From UBA940 sp031547885 (GTDB lineage: Bacteria > Bacteroidota > Bacteroidia > Bacteroidales > Rikenellaceae), in the NCBI GenBank assembly GCA_031547885.1, contig JAVBRO010000034.1, positions 1 through 38,396 of the forward strand: DNA of 38,396 nucleotides, written 5' to 3'. Position 1 is the first letter of the stretch, and each line of letters begins with the position of its first letter. The translations under genes were made by a program, and so were the position numbers. The notes below the pieces were generated by a model. That model saw only the letters and a program-made list of their open reading frames with translations, was not told the DNA's origin and made no database searches. Of this stretch, positions 33,455-38,396 are shown piece after piece.

Positions 33455-33527
33455 GCGGAAGTAGCTCAGTTGATAGAGCATCAGCCTTCCAAGCTGAGGG
33501 TCGCGAGTTTGAGCCTCGTCTTCCGCT
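33455..33527 (+). tRNA. tRNA-Gly (anticodon TCC)
   Basis: Acceptor GCGGAAG/CTTCCGC, D-arm GCTC...GAGC, anticodon stem TCAGC/GCTGA with loop CTTCCAA (anticodon TCC). T-arm GCGAG-TTTGAGC-CTCGT has T instead of C at the usual third loop position. CCA follows at 33528-33530, so the 3' end may be encoded. Confidence 0.93.
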
Positions 33528-33672
33528 CCACTGGGTACGAATAAGGTCTTGAAAAGGTCCGTTTCGTGTCCGGGATAACAGCCTGACGATGCAGGGTTAA
33601 GGATACCTTGCGTCGCCTTGGCGTTACAGAGAGAAACTACAAAACGCAATTAATTTTAAATACACTTCAATC

Positions 33673-34860
33673 ATGGCAAAAGAAAAATTTGACAGGTCCA
33701 AACCGCACGTAAACATCGGTACCATTGGACACGTAGACCACGGTAAAACCACCCTTACCGCAGCTATCACCCAGGTTCTTGGCAAGAAAGGCCTTTCGGA
33801 ACTCCGTTCGTTCGACTCGATCGACAATGCTCCCGAAGAAAAGGAACGCGGTATCACGATCAACACCTCGCACGTCGAGTATCAGACGGCCAACCGCCAC
33901 TACGCTCACGTAGACTGCCCGGGCCACGCCGACTACGTTAAGAACATGGTAACGGGTGCCGCCCAGATGGACGGCGCTATCCTGGTTGTAGCAGCGACCG
34001 ACGGTCCGATGCCCCAGACCAACGAGCACGTTCTTCTGGCGCGCCAGGTGAACGTTCCGAAGATCGTCGTTTTCCTCAACAAGTGCGACATGGTCGACGA
34101 CGAAGAGATGCTCGACCTGGTTGAACTGGAAGTCCGCGACCTGTTGTCGAAATACAACTTCGACGGCGACAACGCTCCTATCATCCGCGGTTCGGCCCTC
34201 GGCGGCCTGAACGGCGAAGCCGCATGGGAAGACAAGATCATGGAGCTGATGGACGCAGTCGACACATATATTCCGATTCCTCCGCGTGAAAACGAAAAAC
34301 CGTTCCTCATGCCCGTGGAAGACGTGTTCTCGATCACCGGCCGCGGTACCGTGGTAACTGGCCGTATCGAAACCGGTGTCATCAAGGTCGGCGAACCCGT
34401 CGAAATTATCGGTCTGGGCCAGAAACCCATCACTTCGGTTTGTACCGGCGTTGAAATGTTCCGCAAGCTGCTCGACTCGGGCGAAGCCGGCGACAACGTG
34501 GGTCTGCTGATGCGCGGTCTGGACAAGAAAGACGTTAAGCGCGGTATGGTAGTCGCCAAGCCCGGCTCGATCACCCCGCACACCGAATTCGAAGCCGAGG
34601 TCTATATCCTCAAGAAAGAAGAAGGCGGCCGCCACACTCCGTTCCACAACAAATACCGTCCGCAGTTCTACCTCCGTACGCTCGACGTAACGGGCGAGTG
34701 CGAACTCCCGGCAGGTGTGGATATGGTAATGCCCGGTGACAACGTGACCATCAAAGTTACGCTCATCTACCCGGTTGCCCTCAACGTAGGTCTCCGTTTC
34801 GCAATCCGCGAAGGCGGCCGTACGGTAGGTGCAGGCCAGATCACCAAGATCGTTAAGTAA
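33673..34860 (+). CDS. tuf: Elongation factor Tu
   Basis: 395 residues, standard length. Delivers aminoacyl-tRNA to the ribosome. P-loop GHVDHGKTTLT, switch I ERGITINTSHVEYQT, DCPGHADYVKNM, NKCDMVDD and the domain 2/3 segments RGTVVTGRIETGVIKVG and PVALNVGLRFAIREGGRTVGAGQI. Lies 143 bp after tRNA-Gly in the tRNA-Thr-Tyr-Gly-tuf operon driven by the promoters at 32578-32734. Terminator at 34888-34925. Confidence 0.98.
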   Translation: MAKEKFDRSKPHVNIGTIGHVDHGKTTLTAAITQVLGKKGLSELRSFDSIDNAPEEKERGITINTSHVEYQTANRHYAHVDCPGHADYVKNMVTGAAQMDGAILVVAATDGPMPQTNEHVLLARQVNVPKIVVFLNKCDMVDDEEMLDLVELEVRDLLSKYNFDGDNAPIIRGSALGGLNGEAAWEDKIMELMDAVDTYIPIPPRENEKPFLMPVEDVFSITGRGTVVTGRIETGVIKVGEPVEIIGLGQKPITSVCTGVEMFRKLLDSGEAGDNVGLLMRGLDKKDVKRGMVVAKPGSITPHTEFEAEVYILKKEEGGRHTPFHNKYRPQFYLRTLDVTGECELPAGVDMVMPGDNVTIKVTLIYPVALNVGLRFAIREGGRTVGAGQITKIVK

Positions 34861-34887
34861 GTTCCGCTTACCGATGAGATAACCCAG

Positions 34888-34925
34888 GCAGTGCAGGCGA
34901 CCCGAAAAGCGCTTGCACTGCTTTT
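34888..34925 (+). terminator. tuf terminator
   Basis: GCAGTGCA (34888-34895) and TGCACTGC (34914-34921) form an 8-bp stem followed by TTTTG, 27 bp after the tuf stop. Confidence 0.75.
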
Positions 34926-34926
34926 G

Positions 34927-35060
34927 AAAAAAATTCCGCCCCGCAGTAGGGCCGCCTTGGTGGCGAGCAAGCCCGAAGCATTTAACGGGACGGGATTTCC
35001 AAAAAGGGGCTGCAGGGATTGAACTCCGGCAGTTCCGCAAAAGGGGCCCGGGTTTATTGC
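34927..35060 (-). ncRNA. Candidate small RNA between tuf and tRNA-Trp
   Basis: A minus-strand TATATTTG box at 35065-35072 is followed by ~130 bp without an open frame and ends in seven Ts (34933-34927) after a short GCCC/GGGC hairpin (34938-34952). Parts of the transcript can pair (CCGUU-type stems, CGCC-ACCAA-GGCG, and a 5' GGGCCCC with the 3' GGGGC), suggesting a folded RNA closed by its own ends. I cannot assign a known family; 6S-like or another housekeeping RNA is possible. Confidence 0.35.
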
Positions 35061-35064
35061 GGCT

Positions 35065-35072
35065 CAAATATA
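35065..35072 (-). promoter_or_regulatory. -7 box for the candidate small RNA
   Basis: TATATTTG on the minus strand, pointing into the gene-free 34861-35060 region. Confidence 0.45.
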
Positions 35073-35178
35073 AAAAAGGGATACCGCTTGGGAGCAACCG
35101 CAAGGTTGCGACTAAAAGTCCCCCTCGAGGGGGATTTAGGGGGTAGTCGACAAAGGAACCGGCGCCGCAAGGCGACGG

Positions 35179-35267
35179 CTGAATCAGAGTTATGAATAAA
35201 AATTCATAGACCCTGGTTCAAGAACAAAAGAGTTATGGATGAATTTTTATTCATAACTCTGATTCAG
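35179..35267. repeat. Perfect 29-bp inverted repeat touching tRNA-Trp
   Basis: Arms 35179-35207 and 35239-35267 are perfectly complementary over 29 bp with a 31-nt loop; the right arm includes the first two bases of tRNA-Trp. A second AGAGTTATG in the loop (35229-35237) could compete for the right arm (CATAACTCT, 35252-35260). Just upstream, CCCCCTCGAGGGGG (35120-35133) is a separate palindrome. Confidence 0.85.
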
Positions 35268-35336
35268 GAGCATAGTTTAAGGGTAGAATAGTGGTCTCCA
35301 AAACCATTGGTGGGAGTTCGAATCTCTCTGCTCCTG
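35266..35336 (+). tRNA. tRNA-Trp (anticodon CCA)
   Basis: Acceptor AGGAGCA/TGCTCCT, anticodon stem ATGGT-like GTGGT/ACCAT region with CTCCAAA loop (anticodon CCA), T-arm GGGAG-TTCGAAT-CTCTC, discriminator G. Precedes secE, an arrangement common in bacteria. Confidence 0.95.
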
Positions 35337-35628
35337 CTCAAGCGCCGAAAACAAAAACCGCCCCGCAGGGGTGGAAGTTTTCGAAAATGCCGCTGATCGA
35401 ACTTGTTCGAATAGGCGGGTTTTTTGAAAATTTGCAGGTCGCGAAGCGACAGTTTTTTGTTTTCGGAGTTTGCAAAGCATCTCCCGTAAGAGATGGGCGA
35501 ACTGCGAGGAACGAAGCAGGAGCTAATCTCGAATTTGAAAGAGATCGGCGTGCCTGCGAGACAACGCAGCAGGAGCCAATCTCATTAGATAAGGCGGTGC
35601 CCGAAGAAAGAGAAAAACACATCCAGTT
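35337..35628. other. Structured spacer between tRNA-Trp and secE
   Basis: No coding frame is convincing. CCGAAAACAAAAA (about 35346) pairs with TTTTTGTTTTCGG (ending near 35466), bounding internal hairpins such as TCGAAC-TTG-TTCGA and GTCGC-GAA-GCGAC. ACTGCGAGGAACGAAGCAGG at 35501 is shared with the tRNA-Thr/Tyr spacer. Likely cotranscribed and processed. Confidence 0.5.
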
Positions 35629-35829
35629 ATGAAAAGACTGATACGTTACATCAAAGAGGCCTACAACGAGCTTGTCCACAAAGCCACGTGGCCTACTTTC
35701 AAAGAACTCCAGAGTTCGACCATCGTCGTTATGGTAGCTTCCTTAATCATAGCCATAGTGGTGCTGTGTATGGACCTGGCGTTCGAAAACCTGATGAAAT
35801 CGATCTACCACATCCTCTACAAGATCTAA
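35629..35829 (+). CDS. secE: Preprotein translocase subunit SecE
   Basis: 66 residues, the short single-helix form found in most bacteria outside gamma-proteobacteria. Amphipathic YIKEAYNELVHKATWPTFKE (the conserved W-P motif) precedes one membrane helix STIVVMVASLIIAIVVLCMD. It clamps SecY in the SecYEG channel. Located between tRNA-Trp and nusG, the standard bacterial order. Confidence 0.96.
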   Translation: MKRLIRYIKEAYNELVHKATWPTFKELQSSTIVVMVASLIIAIVVLCMDLAFENLMKSIYHILYKI

Positions 35830-35842
35830 TCACTGAGAAGTT

Positions 35843-36406
35843 ATGAGTGATCAGGGACAGAAACAGTGGTACGTGGTTCGGGCCATCGGCGGTAAGGAGA
35901 AAAAGGTCAAAGAGTACATCGAGACCGAGATCCGGCACCGTCATTTGGAAGACCGCATCACGCAGGTACTTATCCCCACCGAGAAAGTCTTCACCATTCG
36001 CAATGGGAAGAAGATCTCGAAGGACAAGGTATCGTACCCGGGTTATGTATTGGTAGAGGCGGATTTCACGGGTGACATCCCGCATATCCTGCGCAACGTT
36101 CCCAATGTGCTCGGCTTCCTCGGCGACTCGAAGGAAGACGGCCGTCAGATGAAGGCGACTCCCCTGCGTCAGCAGGAGGTGGCCCGCATCCTCGGCAGGG
36201 TCGACGAATTGAGCACATCTGAGGAGGAGAGCGAAGTTCCCTTCTTTGTCGGCGAAACGGTGAAAGTAACCGATGGTCCGTTCTCGAGTTTCTCGGGCAC
36301 CATCGAAGCCGTTGACAATAACAGGAAGAAGCTTACGGTCTCGGTCAAGATATTCGGGCGCAAGACACCGATGGAGCTTAGCTTCATGCAGGTGGAGAAA
36401 GAGTAA
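35843..36406 (+). CDS. nusG: Transcription elongation/antitermination factor NusG
   Basis: 187 residues. NGN domain starts QKQWYVVRAIGGKEKKVKEY with the PGYVLVEADFTGDIPHILRN RNA-polymerase contact region; C-terminal KOW domain GETVKVTDGPFSSFSGTIEA followed by KLTVSVKIFGRKTPMEL. Binds RNA polymerase and, through KOW, Rho or ribosomal protein S10. 13 bp after secE, in one operon; a hairpin with U-tract follows before rplK. Confidence 0.97.
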   Translation: MSDQGQKQWYVVRAIGGKEKKVKEYIETEIRHRHLEDRITQVLIPTEKVFTIRNGKKISKDKVSYPGYVLVEADFTGDIPHILRNVPNVLGFLGDSKEDGRQMKATPLRQQEVARILGRVDELSTSEEESEVPFFVGETVKVTDGPFSSFSGTIEAVDNNRKKLTVSVKIFGRKTPMELSFMQVEKE

Positions 36407-36434
36407 AAACCAATTTGTTCTTCAAATTGATTTT
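36404..36434 (+). terminator. Hairpin between nusG and rplK, possible attenuator
   Basis: CAATTTG (36411-36417) and CAAATTG (36423-36429) with a 5-nt loop, extended by A-T pairs and followed by ATTTTT. It is positioned to terminate or attenuate transcription into the ribosomal-protein genes. Confidence 0.6.
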
Positions 36435-36475
36435 TACGATTTAAAAAACATTGAGTTAATAACACAGGAAAAATT

Positions 36476-36916
36476 ATGGCAAAAGAAATCGCTGGATTTA
36501 TCAAATTACAGATAAAAGGTGGTGCTGCCAATCCCTCGCCTCCCGTAGGACCCGCACTGGGTTCGAAAGGGGTGAATATAATGGACTTCTGCAAGCAGTT
36601 CAACGCTCGCACGCAGGAGCAGGCAGGAAAGGTGCTGCCGGTGATCATTACGGTCTACGGCGACAAGTCTTTCGATTTCATCATCAAACAGCCGCCGGTA
36701 GCAGTACAGCTCAAGGACGCCGCCAAGATCAAGACAGGTTCGGCCGACCCCAACCGTAAAAGGGTGGGTACGATCACCGCCGAACAGGTAAAGGAGATCG
36801 CGGAAGGCAAAATGAGCGACTTGAACTGTTTTACCCTCGAAGCCGCCATGCGTATGGTCGCCGGAACTGCCCGCTCGATGGGTATCAAGGTGACCGGAGA
36901 TATTCCTAAAGCGTAA
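36476..36916 (+). CDS. rplK: Ribosomal protein L11
   Basis: 146 residues. N-terminal domain KLQIKGGAANPSPPVGPALG and GVNIMDFCKQFNART, C-terminal RNA-binding domain with KTGSADPNRKRVGTITAEQV and the conserved MRMVAGTARSMGIKV. Forms the GTPase-associated stalk base with L10/L12 on 23S rRNA. Start MAKEIAGF fits the family. 12 bp before rplA. Confidence 0.98.
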   Translation: MAKEIAGFIKLQIKGGAANPSPPVGPALGSKGVNIMDFCKQFNARTQEQAGKVLPVIITVYGDKSFDFIIKQPPVAVQLKDAAKIKTGSADPNRKRVGTITAEQVKEIAEGKMSDLNCFTLEAAMRMVAGTARSMGIKVTGDIPKA

Positions 36917-36928
36917 TCTGATAACATT

Positions 36929-37630
36929 ATGAGTAAACTGACCAAAAATCAGAAAGCAGCCCAGGCGAAGGTGGAACCGGGAAGGTTTTACAAGCTCAAC
37001 GAGGCTGCCGAGCTCGTGAAGGAGATTACCTTTACGAAATTCGATGCGTCGGTGGATATCGACGTGCGCCTGGGAGTGGACCCTCGCAAAGCCAACCAGA
37101 TGGTCAGGGGCGTCGTGACGCTCCCCCACGGTACAGGCAAGCAGGTCCGCGTATTGGTGCTGTGTACTCCCGAAAAGGAGGACGAAGCGACCAAGGCAGG
37201 CGCCGACTTCGTGGGTCTGGACGACTACATCGACAAGATCAAGGGCGGATGGACCGACGTCGACGTCATCATCTGCACCCCCAACGTAATGGCAAAGGTC
37301 GGTGCATTGGGCCGCATCCTCGGACCGAGGGGCCTCATGCCCAACCCCAAGACAGGTACGGTTACTATGGAAGTAGGCAAGGCCGTCGAAGAGGTGAAAG
37401 CCGGTAAGATCGACTTCAAGGTCGACAAATTCGGTATCGTCCACACTTCGGTGGGAAAAGTCACGATGTCTGCCGACCAGCTGGTCGACAACGCGAAGGA
37501 GTTCCTCATGACGATCCTCAAGCTGAAACCTTCGGCTGCCAAAGGCACATACGTTCAGAGCATCTACCTCTCCTCGACGATGAGTCCGGGTATCGCGGTA
37601 GACGCAAAATCGGTTGAATCGAAAAACTAA
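36929..37630 (+). CDS. rplA: Ribosomal protein L1
   Basis: 233 residues. Conserved TKFDASVDIDVRLGVDPRKA with NQMVRGVVTLPHGTGKQVRV, LGRILGPRGLMPNPKTGTVT and the C-terminal YVQSIYLSSTMSPGIAVD. Forms the mobile L1 stalk; in other bacteria it represses its own L11-L1 mRNA, a control not visible here. 8 bp before rplJ. Confidence 0.98.
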   Translation: MSKLTKNQKAAQAKVEPGRFYKLNEAAELVKEITFTKFDASVDIDVRLGVDPRKANQMVRGVVTLPHGTGKQVRVLVLCTPEKEDEATKAGADFVGLDDYIDKIKGGWTDVDVIICTPNVMAKVGALGRILGPRGLMPNPKTGTVTMEVGKAVEEVKAGKIDFKVDKFGIVHTSVGKVTMSADQLVDNAKEFLMTILKLKPSAAKGTYVQSIYLSSTMSPGIAVDAKSVESKN

Positions 37631-37638
37631 TCGGAGCT

Positions 37639-38163
37639 ATGACAAGAGAAGAAAAGAATATCCTGATCGATAGCCTGGCCGAGCAACTGAACGCATACTC
37701 AGCATTTTATCTCGCAGACACTTCGGAACTGAACGCCGACAAAACGGCCCAGCTCCGCCGCAAGTGCTTCGAAAGGGAGATCAAACTCGTGGTGGTTAAG
37801 AACACCCTTTTCGAAAAGGCGCTTGAAAAAGTGGGGAAAAATGATGCAGAACTCGTCGGCGTGCTGAAAGGCACCTCCGCCGTCATGTTCACCAACACCG
37901 GCAAAACGCCGGCGGTGCTGATCAAGGAGTTCCGCAAGAGCTCGCCCAAGCCTATCCTTAAGGCTGCATATGTACAGGAATGCGTCTACATCGGCGACCA
38001 CCAGCTCGACGCGCTCGTCAACATCAAGAGCAAGAACGAGCTTATCGCAGACGTCGTTGCCCTGTTGCAGTCCCCGGCCAAGAACGTTATCTCTGCCCTG
38101 CAGGGAAGCGCCGGCCAAAAAATCGCAGGCCTCGTCAAAACCCTCCAGGAAAAGGGCGCGTAA
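37639..38163 (+). CDS. rplJ: Ribosomal protein L10
   Basis: 174 residues. N-terminal rRNA-binding part with LNAYSAFYLADTSELNADKT and RRKCFEREIKLVVVKNTLFE, then LKGTSAVMFTNTGKTPAVLI; C-terminal helix SALQGSAGQKIAGLVKTLQE binds L7/L12 dimers. Anchors the stalk with L12. The 114-bp spacer to rplL is AT-rich near its end and has no further gene. Confidence 0.97.
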   Translation: MTREEKNILIDSLAEQLNAYSAFYLADTSELNADKTAQLRRKCFEREIKLVVVKNTLFEKALEKVGKNDAELVGVLKGTSAVMFTNTGKTPAVLIKEFRKSSPKPILKAAYVQECVYIGDHQLDALVNIKSKNELIADVVALLQSPAKNVISALQGSAGQKIAGLVKTLQEKGA

Positions 38164-38277
38164 CCAGGCGGCTTGAGGGCCGGATATCGGGGGGCGGTTT
38201 ATACTGCCTGAGACCGGGAAGGCCTTCACAAAATTTTAATTAAAAAAGAATTAATAAACAATTTAATATCATTAACG

Positions 38278-38396
38278 ATGGCAGATATCAAAAAGCTCGC
38301 AGAAGAGCTGGTAAATTTGACAGTTAAGGAAGTAAACGAACTGGCCGCCGTCCTGAAGGACGAGTACGGAATCGAACCCGCTGCTGCTGCAGTAGC
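38278..38396 (+). CDS. rplL: Ribosomal protein L7/L12, start only
   Basis: Only the first 39 codons are in the window: MADIKKLAEELVNLTVKEVN then ELAAVLKDEYGIEPAAAA, the N-terminal dimerisation domain and the beginning of the Ala-rich hinge. Its place after rplJ confirms the identity. rpoB and rpoC would be expected beyond the window edge. Confidence 0.96.
   Translation, partial: MADIKKLAEELVNLTVKEVNELAAVLKDEYGIEPAAAAV

Noticed and set aside
33501..33520. Unusual T-loop TTTGAGC in tRNA-Gly as a sign of a pseudogene
   Set aside because: All stems are intact and CCA is encoded; similar T-loops seem to occur in tRNA-Gly of this phylum.
34995..35045. T-arm-like GGAGTTCAATCC on the minus strand as a tRNA or tmRNA
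   Set aside because: No matching acceptor, anticodon or D-arm could be drawn; kept only as part of the candidate ncRNA.

Overview
The window looks like a chromosomal segment of a Bacteroidota bacterium, most likely a Bacteroidales member of the Alistipes/Rikenellaceae type. Reasons: moderately high GC by eye in housekeeping genes, -7 promoter boxes of the form TAnnTTTG, mostly absent Shine-Dalgarno sites, lipoproteins with relaxed lipoboxes, a serC-serA-DUF1015 cluster, a fused ribBA, and the order tRNA-Thr/Tyr/Gly-tuf-tRNA-Trp-secE-nusG-rplKAJL. The genus is inference only.

Layout. (1) 1-3690: AT-richer accessory island with an orphan RHS C-terminal tip carrying a JAB/JAMM-like putative toxin domain, three tandem paralogous putative immunity lipoproteins, a terminator, a stranded piece of RHS core, and repeat debris ending at tRNA-Gln. 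(2) 3957-6001: sodium symporter and zinc-less sirtuin. (3) 5986-9571 (minus): glycosyltransferase 25, MeaB GTPase, thioredoxin-fold lipid/periplasmic protein without CxxC, outer-membrane beta-barrel protein. (4) 9861-13835 (minus): serine biosynthesis serC-serA, a small lipoprotein and DUF1015. (5) 14029-17236 (plus): yicC, gmk, nadD, a TPR-like small protein, DUF3109. (6) 17356-20652 (minus): CotH-like lipoprotein, mtaB. (7) 20831-32009 (plus): metal ABC permease, LptF/G permease, ribBA, lipoprotein, fmt, a two-helix sensor-like protein with trkH, a SPOR-like secreted protein, nfeD-like and floA. (8) 32578-end: translation/transcription cluster with four tRNAs, tuf, secE, nusG and ribosomal proteins L11, L1, L10 and the start of L7/L12.

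The most striking layer is not the genes but the spacers. A family of 120-210 bp elements whose ends are tandem heptamers (AATTACG, or AATCATG in some copies) in inverted orientation sits directly next to start and stop codons. The heptamer array has entered reading frames: it is in frame inside mtaB, forms the C-terminus of fmt, and supplies the stop codon of two other genes. The tRNA spacers carry other long, nested inverted repeats, including a perfect 29-bp pair touching the 5' end of tRNA-Trp. A possible small RNA with its own promoter lies antisense between tuf and tRNA-Trp. The RHS tip with three immunity-like paralogs, each preceded by the same 18-bp spacer, is the best candidate for a functional accessory system.
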